A stretch of DNA of 64,000 bases from Nissolia schottii (GCA_003254905.1 QANU01058179.1:505020-569019), one strand, 5' to 3'; positions 34,413 to 47,820 are shown, numbered from the stretch's first letter. Notes: generated from the sequence alone by a model not told the origin. A program made the numbers and translations.

Positions 34413-37070
34413 TCATAGGAGTTCCCGCGCTAGAGTAATTGGTTTTTCCTGTATAAAGTTGACATCACCATTAGGCGTAGTTAGAAGTTGGTGATTGGAA
34501 CCCTCGTCTCCACTCTCCATCGATGCTGAAAGGCCATCAGAGTCTGTTCCCTCTTCATCTGCAGGGGCAGACATTTATAGATTTCCTTTACCCTCACGGT
34601 TTTATTAATAGCAGCAGCAATGACAACACAGCAAGATTCCATTACCGCTAAAACACGATTTTATATTTGACCAAAACGACACAAGAAATCTTAAATATAT
34701 CTCCAATACTAGATTAGAAGCAAAGATTTCAATAATTGATCAAATTTCCTTATAATGTCAAATGGGTGTATGTCTTTATTGGGTGATATTGAAAAACAGC
34801 AAAAGTATCTTATTTTATTGAACAACTAATGACATCAATCTTAAAGAAAATGTAAAAGATTGTAAAACAATTGGGTAATATTAAACATGGTCGTCTTCAT
34901 TCCTTACCAGAATATGTGTGATCAGGGAGATGTCTAACAGCAGCAACCTGAAGGCTTTCTGGCAGAAGACAATTGCAGAATGAACCTGAAACCTCAAATA
35001 GCATGCTATCAGATACAATCACCAGATTCACAAAATCAAAGGCGCAACAAGTATGGATCGCCACAATCTCCCACACAACAAAATTTCAAGGCATTCTGAA
35101 ACTCCTATGTTTGTGCATACACACCAGCATCTAATTTTAAAATATAAAGTAGAGGGGTAAAAAGAACCGAAGACAACATACTTATGCATATATGCATGTT
35201 GAAATTATAGTACACAGGCAAAAAAACTAGTTACAGATTCTATGCAATCAGTATTAGCAAGCAAAGAGAAACCTCACCAACACGAGCCAGCCGATTTACC
35301 CATGCAGGAATAGGCTTTCCTGTTAGCTGCAGGCAAACTTCATCTGTAAAATGGTTGCAATTCTTGGCAATCAGATGGTAAGTGTCTCCGTGATAATTTG
35401 CAGACACACGCTCAACGTAAGAGCGAAATTCTGACTGAGACATGTCAGTGGTGCCCAATAACACTGATTTTCTGAAAATGAAGCCAGGGCAGCTTTTAGG
35501 TTCTACCTCAAATACACCGCTGGTAGGGTACTCGTGTGCTCCAAACCCATATTCCATACCATGCACTAATCACAAAAACAGTAAACTATAAGTTGATTGA
35601 AGAGGGTATTAAAACAGCAAAGGAGTACATTCAAGCTCTGGTCAATAACTTGTTTCATGGAATAGTCAACTCCTTTATAAAATAGAATCTTTTCTCTCTT
35701 TATTTTTCATTATTACTTCTACAATTTTGGAACTTTTTCATTGGATGTTCTAACTTTTGCAATATCTGAAGTTGTTGCATTTAAAATATGAATGAAAAAA
35801 TTTCCAGGAACAATTGTCAGGTCTCGCATAAGATGTTAGATGAAATGGAATTCCATTTTGTGCCTTGAACACTAACATTGAATGTGCATCCAAGTTTGAC
35901 CTAATAAGCATAATTAATGATAGTCCTCAGAGTGTTTGATGCATCATTTGGTTATACTTTCACTAAATTCTACTCAAGTTTAATGTGAATATATAGGATA
36001 CTCTTTACAAGCTTTCACTTCAACAAATTCACAAAACCAATAATCATCAACCAAACAGGTTAAATTATGAAGATAGATTCGTTAAATTGAAGGCAGTATA
36101 GTTCTCTAACTTCAATGATGTTGTGCATGTTTGGTGATAGCATTTTTTAGGAAAATATTTGCTTATAAAAAAAAATCTTCGGAAGCTTTTGATTATGAGA
36201 TGTTTTGAATCTAAAATAAGCATATCCAAACACATTAAAACCAAGACAACTAGCATCTTTTTAGTTGGTACAAGTACTTTTTAGCAGGGAAAAAAAAAAA
36301 ACCATGCAATCTGATCTTGCTCTTGAATGGCAAAACAAAAATGACCCACTAGAATAAGGTAGTAACAAGAAAAATGGGCAGCCAGACAGGTAACTTCCTT
36401 TTGGATAGTGCTTCATTTTTCAGAGAACATAATACACAATGAATGAACCAGTCAAGTCAGCTAGGATGTAATCAGAAAAAGAATTGCATAGCAAATACTA
36501 AATGAAACGGAAAACCCAAATCAGTGTTTTTTTTTTNAAACCACAGATGTAAATTCCAGAATCTCAATCGTGGAAATTGGAATGATTAGCTCCATATAAT
36601 CAAGAAGCCAAGTGTGTTTAGATTGATAATGAAAGACTTAAAGCGAGAGGTACCAAGGATGAAATACAAGGCAACGGGGTCATGCCCAAAACGTAGCAAG
36701 TATGTGAATGAATCTTTAAGCAATTCATTCCAATTTGTCTTTAAGCCAATCAATGATATAGCAATTGTCTCTACACAAAGTCATTCTGGCAATTCTACAG
36801 CAACAAGAGAATAAATCTATTTCCTTTATCGTCGTGATAACAATGAAATGAAACACAAGCAGCTCAAAATTAGAACTTAACAACAAAACAAAGGAAGTAT
36901 AAGGATGACGCCTACGAACCTTCGATACCCGAATGAAAGATCCCTACCCCAAAGAGGTAAAGATAATTGTTCGCAGGCGTGAGATCATATACATTGAGAT
37001 ACACCCTAGTGCTGCTACTCCCCTCATCGTCGTCCTGCACCCTCTCAGAGCACAAAGCGAACAACGCCAT
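34413..37070 (-). CDS. deSI-like PPPDE cysteine peptidase
   Basis: Four exons: 37070-36920, 35565-35278, 34985-34908 and 34558-34413, giving 220 residues. The PPPDE domain runs from about residue 22 (VYLNVYDLTP) to about 150. Putative catalytic His46 is in GIFHSGIE and Cys120 in KNCNHFTDE. EYGFGAHE and the GKPIPAWVNRLAR helix are the usual plant landmarks. The C-terminal tail is acidic, then basic, and looks disordered. Family knowledge: deSI/PPPDE proteins are papain-like isopeptidases linked to removal of SUMO or to depalmitoylation; the substrate here is unknown. The start ATG (37070) lies shortly after a likely 5' UTR intron. A single N at 36537 is in intron 1. Confidence 0.92.
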
Positions 37071-37620
37071 TTGTGTTTGGTTCCCTCCCTTCTCCTTTTC
37101 CCCAATTCTACAATTATTATTATATATTCCAAAGGTCACCACCCCATCTTCATCGTGTCGCCAAGACAAGCCTAAACAATGCCACACACACACACAAAAA
37201 AAAAAAAAAAAATCAGTTTTCAAAGAAACCCATTTACAAACACGTAGGGTACAACAAAAGGGAGGATTAAAAAGAATAAAAAATTTCATCTGGGTTGAGA
37301 CAAACGAAAGGGTTGATTACAATTATGAAGGTAGATCGCAGTTACAATTATGGAGGTAGATCGCAGAAAGAAGCCCTAGAAAAACCCAAACGAGAATGGA
37401 AAAAAGGGGGTTGAGCAATGGAAAATGATACAAAAGGAATTAACGAAAGGAAAGAGAAACTTACGAAACGAGAAGAGGGGATGTTGGGGGTGGAAAGGGT
37501 AGGGCTCGAAAATTCGAACAAAGAATTAAGGGTTGAAGTTCTTTGTGAACAAATGTGAGGTGCTTCGCCCACAATCCAAAAAGCCTAAAATCAGAGACTC
37601 CTCTCTCTGTCTCTCTCTCT
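37071..37620 (-). promoter_or_regulatory. 5' leader of the deSI-like gene with a probable 5' UTR intron
   Basis: On the minus strand a consensus donor (GTAAGT, from 37464) and an acceptor (..TTTAG, ending 37172) bracket a 293-base T-rich segment just before the ATG at 37070. A CT dinucleotide tract lies at about 37597-37628. A leader intron is inferred from the sites, without transcript evidence. Confidence 0.45.
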
Positions 37621-39363
37621 CTCTCTCTACCTATTCGCCGCCTTAGCCCATGTACTTCTTTAAAAAAGGCACCTCATTTTTTTTTTATTTAATTTATTAT
37701 TTTATTACAATGTTTATTCATTAGTGAAGGTTTTCTTTAAAGATATATATATTTGTCCGTAAAGATTCATTAGTGAAAACGCCTACACTTGTTTGATGAA
37801 AGAAAATGAGAAGAGAGAAGATGAGGGGAAAACAAATGAAGAAGAGAGAAAAATGAAGAGAAAAATATGTTTTCTCTTTTATTGTTTGGATAAATAGAAA
37901 AGTGAGAAAAAAATATGAATATAATTAAAAGATATTTATGATCTTATTTTATATTATTATAGAAATATGCTTGTAAGGTAGTTTATTGAAAGGAAAAAAT
38001 TGGCTAATTATTTTCTCATGGTCGGGAAGAAATTTTTTTTGTTGGACTCCTATTTCTATCCTAAACCAAGTAAAAAAATAATAATTTGTATTCGTTTTCT
38101 CTCCATTCATTTTCTTTCCACGTTTTTTCTATTGAACCAAGCAGGGATTAGTCAAAACAAATGGACCGCTACTATTATGCCGTTTTTACTAAAAGAATTA
38201 TATTAATTAAAAAGATTATTAGACCCTTAGTTTAGAGTTAGTGAGTTAAAAATAAAAAAAAGAGGTAGTGAGTCTAACAGGAAAGTGTTACTCTTCCGTA
38301 ACATGACAAATTGATCTAAATATCAACCTATGGTCAATCAATTACTCACTCTTGTAAAAAAAACAAAAGAAAATAGGTAATCACTTGAATTAATGTATGA
38401 TTGGTTGAAATGATTTCATGTCTTTTCTCTTTAGTTTTATAAATTGAAAAGAAAAATAGTGTAGAACTAATTCTATAATAAATGGACTAATGGCCCATTT
38501 GAATTGTCTTTCTACAAAAACATTTTGTTAAAAACAAATAACAATTGTTAAAATATAATTTTAAAAAATACTTTTTTAAAACAATGCAAAATATCACTGT
38601 TTTTTATTTTAAGTTTGGAAGATTCTATTTCTAAAAAAAAGTGGAAGGAGATGTGACTTTTAATAAAATCACAATGTAATGGTAAACTAAATCTCTTTAA
38701 AAAAATTATACTTAAAAATATAACTAAGATAAATATTTTTTTAAGCCCGATCTAAACGGTCCTAACTCAAGTTAAATCAAATAAAATATATTAACTTGGT
38801 GAGTAGAAATATTTTTCCTTTTTTATAATCTAGTACCATATTAAAGAATAAAGAAGTGGAAAACTTTTACTTCATTAAATGAATTAAAAATTTAGGGGTA
38901 ATTGGTTCATTGCATTCACTCCCCTTAAAGTACTTTAAAAGTACCATTTCCCCTTCTAACACACTACGTTGGAGGCGTATGTTATTATTTATGATCTAGT
39001 CAAATTGTTTCTGATTGCAAAGAAAAATTAATTATAGGTTATAAATATGGGAGATTGTCATTGCATTTTATCATTTGTATTGCATTTGAAAACACAATTC
39101 ATAACTAAAGAAACAAACATGAGAGGTGACACTATCTTCGTGAAGTACATCCAAACACCCAAAGTACATGTACATTGTACAAATAATTGCATATTGTATA
39201 TAATTTTTGTTCATGAAACAATTTTCACATTTTGTCACGATTGTAATATAGCTCTTGCAACACAAACATTTGGCACTTGGGTAAAAGTTGTTACTTTTGG
39301 AATTGGCATACTGGCCAAATCTTTTAGTAACTTTCCATTTGCACTCAACACATAAACATTCTT
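37621..39363. other. AT-rich intergenic DNA
   Basis: No gene seen. The purine-rich 37790-37880 segment resembles 26750-26890. Short open frames lack known domains. Confidence 0.5.
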
Positions 39364-40372
39364 TGTTGTTGTGATTTTTGTTGTTATTGTTGGTGTCGAT
39401 GTTAGGGGGGGGAATAAGATGAAATGACGTTATTGTTGTTATTGATATCGTTGTCGTTGTTTCTCATGTTGTAACCATATGAGACTTGATAGTTATCATA
39501 CATGCAATGCAAGATGTTTAAAAAAAATTTGAGGTCTATTTTATTTTTGAGTTGATTTAATTAGATGTGAATCTATTATTTTTTTGATGACGAGACATGG
39601 ATTTTTTTTAATTCTATAAGATTTAATCCCCATCTATCCTTAGAAAAAAAAAATCCCAATTTGTAGATACAAATAATTTTATATAATTATTTATTTATTA
39701 TTTAATTAATATATCATATTTATTTAATTTATTGCATGATAAAATATTGAATTAATTAGATAAATATAAATATGTTCACATACTTATAGGAACATTAGAA
39801 AGCCCAATGTTATACCAACTTTTTTTAAAGACCCAAAAAATATTTAAACAAAAAAAATATGATGTTATTGTTGTTATTATTATTTTTTTTTTGTTATTGT
39901 CGGTGGTGGTGGGAGAAAGGGGAATGAAGATGAAATGACGTTATTATTGGTATTGATATCGTTGTCGTTGTTTTTCATGTTGTAGCCATATGAGATTTGA
40001 TTTTTATTATACATATGCAATGCAATATGTTTAAAAAAATTGATATCTAATTTATTTTTGAGTTGATTTAATTAGATGTGAATCTATTATTTTTTGGATG
40101 ATGAGATATTAATTTTTTTTTTAAATTCTTGAAGATTTAAACCCCACCTTTCCTAAGAAAAAATTATTCCTATTTTTAGATAAAAATCATTTTATATAGT
40201 TATTTATTTATTACTTAATTAATATATCATATTTATTTAATTTATTGCATGATAAAATATTAAATTATTAGGTAAATATAAATATGTCCACTTAATTGTA
40301 GGAACATTAAAAAGCTCAATGTTATCAACCCTTTTTTCAAAGGCCGCAAAAAAATATTTAAAACAAATAAAT
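39364..40372. repeat. tandem duplication, two ~500-base units
   Basis: Two direct copies with a period of about 510. 'gatgaaatgacgttatt' starts at 39419 and again at 39929. Both copies continue with 'gatatcgttgtcgttgttt', 'tttgagttgatttaattaga' and 'aggaacatta'. They end with an A-rich tail (39862 and 40372). They differ at scattered bases and by small indels. No coding content. Confidence 0.85.
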
Positions 40373-41369
40373 TATGACACCTTCCACCAAGGTAGGACCC
40401 ACGTTACACGTGGCACTCGCAAGGGATGGTATAGCGACTTTCAATACTCAAATAGAGGAGCAAATGGTCCCACAAAGAGTAAAAAGTAAAAACCCTATTG
40501 TGTTCATAAATCACTCACGTGGCAGCAATGTAGACAAGCAACAATGGCAAGAACAGTGGTTTTTAGTACCGCATGAAGAGTTCAGATTTGAAATAGCATA
40601 AATAGCTTAGTTACTTTATTTGTTTATTTAGTTGTAAATAGTTCCATTATTTGAGTTTGCTATCATATCATGATATTTTGAATCATTAAATAAGTAAGTC
40701 ACCGCTATATAATTTCGCAGCAGTGCTAAATGGCTTCACATGCCATTAGCACGACTGCTGCACAAAACAATCAAATGGTTCCTATTTTTAAGTATAAAAA
40801 GTTAAAAACCAAAAACCAAAAAATCAAGCTGAAATCAAGGGATAAGGTTTGTCGAGTAAAATATCTTTCTTCCATAATTTTGCCTTAAATGTGTCTGAGT
40901 AATGGACAATTTTTGGAGATTTAATTTAAATTTTTAAATATTTTTTATTTAAATATATAAAAAATAACATAATATTAGTTTCTACCGCTAGTCACACTCT
41001 GTGTATTGTTGGCCTACCTGACGAATTAGTATGTGAACAATGATCCATCCACTGCATAAAATCTAGTCAATTCCCACAACTCTTTCTCTCTTTTCCATTT
41101 GGGCCCTATGGATTGCACCCCTTGTCATTGATTTCTCTTGCTCTGAGTTTGGGAATTGATAGTATGCGTTGAAGTGGGATCCGAGAAGGTGACCCATCTC
41201 GAAGTTGCCCGTTGTTAACTCTGTTGGTTTAGACCCTTGCCTAAGCTGAAACTGGCTTAAAAAAAATGAAAAAAAAAGAAAACCACACTATCTGGCCTTC
41301 TTTGCCTCATTGGTTGCTTTCTATGCCTCCCAACTAGTCTCGATACGAATAACTACATTTACTATCTCT
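40373..41369. other. intergenic DNA with a strong hairpin
   Basis: No recognised gene. The open frame 40374-40601 (+) has no known domain. A near-perfect hairpin occupies 40717-40761. Confidence 0.5.
40717..40761. repeat. imperfect hairpin, ~18-base arms
   Basis: GCAGCAG.TGCTAAATGGC (left) and GCCATTAGCACGACTGCTGC (right) pair around a seven-base loop (ttcacat) with two small bulges. Confidence 0.75.
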
Positions 41370-42184
41370 AGGTAGGTCACCCTATCCACCTGTGCAAACA
41401 AGTCCACCTAATACTGTAGAGGTAGACTGCCTACGAAGCTTTGTACCTTCTCCTATTCTGTCATCACTAGCTGAATGACTGTCTAACAGATAGGAAAATT
41501 GCTCATCATGCTCTGTCATTGTCATGCTTGAGATGACCTTCAGTTGTAAAAACTCGTCCACCATTCTGTCCATCATGCTGGTGGAAAGGAATCTCTCACG
41601 AAGCTTGGTTTAGAACTCCCCCAGGTAAGCGAGGACTCATCCTCACTTCTAGTTTTCTTCAAATCTCCATACCATCGTGCGGCTCAATTAGTTAACTGAT
41701 AGCTAGCCAGTTATAGTGTCGTGGTCGAAGAGACATGGAGCAACTCCGTCATCTGCTCCATCTAAATAAGGAACTCGAGGGGGTTGTCTATATAAGTATT
41801 GCCACTAAAGGTCGGGGATGTAGGTTCTGAAAATGGTTGACTCTTGCGTCCTCTTAGATAACAATGGATATACACTAGCCCGTGCCACATTTGCAATTGT
41901 GTTTGCCATCTAGGTCATGACTCTCACCAAGTTCCTCTGCTGAGCCCTATCGCCTGAGGTGGCACCACTACAAATCTGTTTGCCTAACATGTCTCTAGGG
42001 AGGGATACAAACCACGAAGTATTAGGCATGAAAATTTTGAATGACACTAACCATCTAGTTGACCCTAAACATGACTGACTCTCCTAGAAGGTTTTCAAGT
42101 AGCACTGCATTCCGTATGAATGAGCATGATTCCATTCATACAGTTGCAGTATTACTTGAAAGCCCCTACTCCAGATAACTAAGG
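41370..42184 (-). pseudogene. Ty3/gypsy gag remnant, interrupted by a MITE
   Basis: The minus strand encodes decayed gag text such as RERFLSTSMMDRMVDEFLQL followed by SMTMTEHDEQFSYLL, matching the capsid region of plant gypsy (Del/Tekay-type) gags. Several stops interrupt it. It continues upstream (higher coordinates) beyond the MITE to the primer site at 43012. Confidence 0.7.
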
Positions 42185-42983
42185 TGGTGTTTGGATGAGG
42201 CATTTTCAAATTCTAAGGAATTCGAAATGCAAGGGAATTTAAATGATTAAATTGAATTCCATTAATTTTAAAAATTTATAGTATGGATAAAATAATTATA
42301 TTACACCATTTACAAAATATTTTGTTTGGATAATGAAATTGTATTTACCTACTTTAGGCGGGACTTGACGATGATCGCGATGGACCACCGATGGTTGGTG
42401 GTGGAGGGCTGATAATTAGTGGTGGCAAGCTGACAATTGGCGGTGGCCAACCAGCAGTCAACAATGGTGGGCTGACGATCGGCAGTGGTTGGCCAACATT
42501 CGAGGGTAATGGGCTAGCACTCGACGGTCGTCAGAAGACATTGGGCAATGGCCAGGTACCATTCGGTGATGGCTAGCCGGCTGTTGGAGGTGGCTGGCCG
42601 ACATTCGTCGGTGGCCTATTGGCGTTCAACAATGTCTGGAAGCATTCGATGATAGTTGGTCTGCATTTGGCAGTGGCTGGTCAGCATTCAGTGGTGGTCG
42701 ATCGACTTTTGACGATGACAAATGAGCAATAGATGATAAATGATGGTAGAGTTTGAGGATGAGAGAGTCTAATATAATGAATAGAGATGAAGGGAATTTT
42801 AGAATTCTTTTTAAAGTAAAGGAAATTGAAATCCACTCTTTTGAAGTATATGAATTACCTCAAAAATGCACTTGGAATTTTGAAACTCCTTTCATTTAGT
42901 ATCCAAACAAGGAATTTTGTAACAAGTCAATTAAAATCCTCTAAAAAATTACATTACCCTATGAAAATACTCTATCCAAACAC
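42185..42983. mobile_element. hAT-like MITE with a perfect 8-base duplication
   Basis: Flanked by AACTAAGG at 42177-42184 and 42984-42991. The ends are inverted: TGGTGTTTGGAT at the left and ATCCAAACAC at the right. The inner arms also match loosely (..cattttca.. and its complement). Length is 799 bases with no transposase. It carries a GC-rich minisatellite in its middle. Confidence 0.8.
42385..42725. repeat. degenerate ~24-30 base minisatellite inside the MITE
   Basis: Repeated 'ggcggtggc..gctgacattcggc' style units, GC-rich against an AT-rich background. The open frame 42391-42576 is only this repeat read as a glycine-rich peptide. Confidence 0.7.
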
Positions 42984-43000
42984 AACTAAGGGAAAACCTG

Positions 43001-43012
43001 GCTTTGATACCA
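43001..43012 (-). other. gypsy primer-binding site (tRNA-Met type)
   Basis: Minus strand TGGTATCAAAGC, one mismatch from the initiator-tRNA complement. It lies three bases after an LTR end reading ..GGGGAGTGACA (ending at 43016). Confidence 0.7.
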
Positions 43013-43015
43013 CTT

Positions 43016-43450
43016 TGTCACTCCCCAAATTCAGGACCTCCACTCACCTAGAATGGTTGGACGTTAAGGAGAACTGGCACAAGAAGCTATGAGCGGCATA
43101 GCATTGGCACCTGGATTGGCCAACAAACGCCACACCATGAGAAAATTTATAAACTAAAGGAAACTATCACTGTAGGGTGTTGTGGCAGCGAACTTGCATT
43201 GCTTCGGTGAATCGACATCACCACAGCGGTCATGGACCGCCACAACATTACCACTACCATGATAGTGGTGTCAGCACTTACTATCCTAAGTCACCCTAAA
43301 GGACTAGAAACCTACCCTAGGTAGAGACACTGCTTCTCCACAATATACACTTGAGCAAAAGGTCCCAACGCTGAGTGGAACCTTAGAAGCTATAAAGGAA
43401 ATTAGCAATTGAAGCTCTACTAGGGGATCTCTATTTATGAGGGAGTAAAA
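43016..43450 (-). repeat. LTR remnant of the minus-strand gypsy element
   Basis: On the plus strand the segment begins tgtcactccccaaattcagg, the mirror of an LTR terminus, immediately outside the primer site. The outer limit is not clear and is given as an estimate. Confidence 0.5.
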
Positions 43451-43815
43451 CTTCATCCCTAAGCCAATGCATTTTTGTTAATTTTTTTGCCTACGCACAA
43501 CACGGGTTTAAATCTAGTGCGGTCCAATTACCTATCAACTTCATCCCTTAACTTGTTATCCTTCACATATACATGATGATTTGGTTCCACAAATTATAAG
43601 TTGGAGGTCCATTAACATACTGGTTCTTCTATTTACAAGCATCACTATAAATGAGGAACAAGTGTGGATTCCACACACTTTGTTATTGAAGATACTATAT
43701 ACATTAGAAATAAGATTGCACTCACATGTGAAATATTGGATTCGATATCTCTGTAGTAGTTAGCCCAATTTTCAGCTTGTTGCTACTGATATTTGAGGGT
43801 GTTGTTTTGAGAGCC

Positions 43816-46800
43816 TTAATTTCCAACACAGTTGATATCTCCATCGTCTATGACATTATAGTAAAGGGAAGAAACCTTGCCATCAAACTTTGAAACTACT
43901 TGATGTGTTGATAGGCCACAGTAACGCTTCCCAAGACGAGCAACAAAGATGTCAATGATCTTCTTGAACATGGAATCTTCTTGGATAAGTGGTTGCTGTA
44001 CAAACTCAACCAGGGGCATCCACTGCATCATATCACACACAGAGTTATTGGAAATCTAGAAACCAATCTTGTGAAACAAAAACAGTTATGTACATTGGAA
44101 TCAGCATAAATAAGACTGTCCAGATCTTAAGCTCTTTTTCATTTTTCTCTAGAACCTGATAAGTAAAAAACGAATGAGGATGAACATAAAACACAAGGAA
44201 CTTGAAGGAAGGAACCAGCTCCAATTCAAGTTATGGCATGCACCAAAAATTCCAAATCAGGAATGTGTAATATTTCCTCAGTAACCAACTAAGGTAATTT
44301 CGGCCTATGACCACACATCAGAGGATGAAAAGGATTATGATCATGTGTTTTTAGATTCAGAGAAAGTAACCTGAATAGACTAACTTGATCACTTTTAATA
44401 GGTCACTGTTGGTGTAAAAAAACGTTTCCTTTAACTGTCTAATGAGTAGTGATTTAGAATATCTAACCTTCGCGGCTACAATTTCATGATCATCGACAAC
44501 AATCTCATTCGATAGGGCTCTTAGCATGCAGATGAAGAACAAATCTGATTTATCAAAAGCCACATTATGTGCATGCCTGGAATATGATGAGAGTAATCAG
44601 ATCTTGATGGCTAAGAAGAACACAAGAAAAGTTCTGCACTAATCGATTAAAAGCTAAATTTGTAGCATTCTATGATCATACTAGACTCTGTACCTAAGTA
44701 GCTGATTACAGGAGAAACTTTTCCACTAATCTAATTCCTTTCAATTTAGATCACATCACAATCTGATAAGTTACAAATCAAGTGAAACGAATCTGATATT
44801 TACACAAACAGAATCAAGTTACTCACTCATTGTTTCAAATCTATCTTATCATATGAAACTTTCACCGGAGATGATCCATTCCCGTATTTAATTAGTTAAA
44901 ATGTTTTTTGATAAAACAAATTTCATATGACATGATCATGTGTGTTCTATCGCCAATGATGACAATTAAATGCATGGTCAAGTCATATAAAATTTTTACA
45001 TGAGATGAGAGAATGCATTCCGAATAAATACATAGTTGCAAGTATGAATGGTGACATTACCTGAATGCTATGACTTCAATAAACTCCGTATCGATCTGCA
45101 GTGTAAAGAAGCAAGAATCAAAAGAAAGCCATGACTTTCGCAATTGACACTATGTGGTACAGCCTAATAATATAATTCAACATAGAATAACACTAGAGTA
45201 ATATATCTCAGATCATAAAACTTACCCCAGTTTCTTCCTTCACTTCTCTTACGGCTCCTGCATATATCTCCTCAGCCTGATAATTCATAAGTGATAAAGA
45301 ATTCAAGTTGCAAGATGATTACATAAGTGAAAATATAACTCAGTACCATCTCAATTGGTTTTCTATTTCGCTTCTAGAACATTTATGAAGAATGAGTGCA
45401 GCTGCAAATATAAATACCTCAAGAATGAATCCAGTTGGCATCTTCCAAAGACCCAGAATTTCAGGACAACAGTGTTTCTCTTGCACTACGAGCACCTTTA
45501 CACATTTATAACAGGAATTAGGTAAGAACTTCTTTAAAATGATAAAAGTAAAATAACAAATTCGTAGCATTTTTAGTAACTTGAAAATGCTCCTTGCAGA
45601 GCTTTTCCAAAGTGCACAATATCCTGCTTTAATTTCTTGGTGGTTATTCAATTGAGGTGAGCATGCTTCTTTCTAATGTTATGTTAATGATAGAAGCAAT
45701 GATACCTCATTGTTGTCATTGATGACAAATCCCCCAACTCCTACTAGATGTGAAGCATTGGCTGGAAGCATGCATGGTCCTTCAGGAATCCAGTAAGTTA
45801 ACATCACATATCCTGGCTCCGCATGGTGGTATTGAAAGCCTTCCTGAGACCAAAATGAGTTAACCTCATATATAGGTTCAACCACTCTTGCACAAATGAG
45901 CAAAATCAGCAGTGTGTGGATGAATTACGGGTCTTTTTATGCTTGTTGGCTGAGTTAGTTCTGTGCAAACGCACACAACACAGGTAGATTTTGGTTCCAA
46001 TCCTGCAAAAGGACACACTAGAAGCATGTCTCCCGTGTCCCTAATTTTTGGAGGTACAGAAATTATTTTGAGTCTTTTTGATTCCATCCCCTTCTTGATA
46101 CGTATTTTTGTCCCTAATGTCTATCTCCTTCGTCTTAGGACAAGAACCAAATGCTACCATAGTATAAACAAATGCTAAGGTCTCAAATATCATGTGTACT
46201 AACTTTTTTCGTCAATTTTTCATTGATAGACATGTGAGAGAAGTTCAATTACCTTCACAGCAATTGGAACAAGGTCAGAATTCTCTAACGGCAACTTAAG
46301 CCAAATTCCCTTCTTTCCCTGCACATTATCAATTGGCTTATATGTCAGGTGTTAAGGCATCATAATTTAGACATGATGACTGGGGTTTAGTGGACCCCAA
46401 AATACTTAGGGGGAGATTTTCAGACTTTCTTCCATGGGAACAACAACTTTTCTCACAGGTAACTAACCAGATAGCAGACTCAATCACGAAAGAGATGCAA
46501 TCATACTATAACCACTTGTAAAATGATATTTCAACTTTAGGTGGTAGTAAGTGGCGAGTCCTCCTACTATATGTTGCTAAAATGTCACCATACAAATAAT
46601 CAGAGCACAATCCTAGTTGGCACTCCATGAATAATTTCTCGACTTAACTGCATGCATTGACCCAAAACTGCCAAGTAGTATTGACATTATAGGTCCATCC
46701 ATTTAAATGGCCATTGCCTTTTTGACTTCTTCTCACTTACACTTAACTCCTAACACACACACACACACACACAGAGTTCATGTAACGCCTTGTTTGTTTT

Positions 46801-47820
46801 ACATTTTAGTGAGCAGAAAAATAGAGATTTTAAACCAAGCAAGCACTAATCGAGGAATTGAATTTGAGGAGAGGATTGATTTACCATCTTTTTCCAATGG
46901 GATAGAGAAAAATGCAGCATACGTGCAAAGGCAGAGGGGTCGGCTGGTAACCTATCTGGATCAATGACAACTCCCCCATACTCATCATCAAAGGCATCAA
47001 GCACTCTCAGATTTCTGGAAAACAATCTAAAAGTTGAGCCATTTATTCCATTAATTCGATGGAAACTCGTCTCGGTCGCAAGATTATCTGGACCAGCCAA
47101 ACTTACGAAAGCTTTGTCTGCCAAATAACTGTGGTCTGAAGCATCACAAGTCTTGGCAAACAATCCTGAAAACGAAGATCAGAGCGTTGTTAAACTCATA
47201 GGGCTGGAAGTAACTCAAGTCAACTCGCCAACTCGTAAGTTATTTCTAACTTGGTTTGTTAATGGCTCAATAAGCCGAACTCCCGAGTTGATGAATTGAG
47301 CTTGAGCTCATGATTTTAGTATCGGTTCTGTTTTGGGATCTGTTTTCTGCTTTTTAATTTTCAATTGTATGAGATAAATCAACACAGAAATAATTTTTTT
47401 TTCAATATTTTCTTTATAAAATTCTAAAAATTGAAAATAAATCAAAAACAAGAAACGGAAACAGAAATGTGAAGATCAAAACAGACTATAAGCTTTCTCA
47501 TCATTCAGTCATGGAAGAGATAACGTCCATCAATTATTAGCAAAATGTGAAGATCAAATCAATCAAACTAACAAGCACTGTACTTCATATTTATACATGG
47601 AAAAGAAAGAAAGACTCAACAAAAAAGAAAAAGAAAAAAGAAGAGAAGTCTCCTCTAAGAATCAATTATTACCTCTGCGACATTTGAAGTGGTTGGAAAA
47701 TCTAACTCCAACTTTGTGGCTGAAACTGGAAGAGAGGGAATTAAGGGAGTGGTAGGATCTCCCGACACCGGCAACTTCAGATGAGGACACAGAAGTGGAA
47801 GAGAAGGTGTTCAGCTCCAT
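43816..47820 (-). CDS. NUDT8: Nudix hydrolase, NUDT8-like
   Basis: Nine exons: 47820-47673, 47165-46885, 46318-46253, 45843-45706, 45495-45418, 45276-45226, 45095-45061, 44576-44468 and 44022-43816, giving 370 residues. A Nudix box (GX5EX7REUXEEXGU) runs from Gly233 to Ile255 with metal-binding Glu248, Glu251 and Glu252; it is split over exons 5 to 7. Upstream is the plant NUDT2/5/6/7/8/10 N-terminal module with LDAFDDEYGGVV and GIWLKLPLENSDLVP. The first ~55 residues are Ser-rich, acid-poor and begin MELNTFSST, which suggests a plastid or mitochondrial targeting peptide. Family knowledge: members hydrolyse nucleoside diphosphate-linked compounds such as ADP-ribose or NADH; the substrate of the NUDT8 type is unclear. 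Confidence 0.93.
46753..46772. repeat. (CA)n microsatellite in intron 2 of the Nudix gene
   Basis: About ten uninterrupted CA units between exon 2 and exon 3. Confidence 0.9.

Noticed and set aside
42391..42576. Glycine-rich open frame
   Set aside because: Translation of the minisatellite inside the hAT-like MITE.
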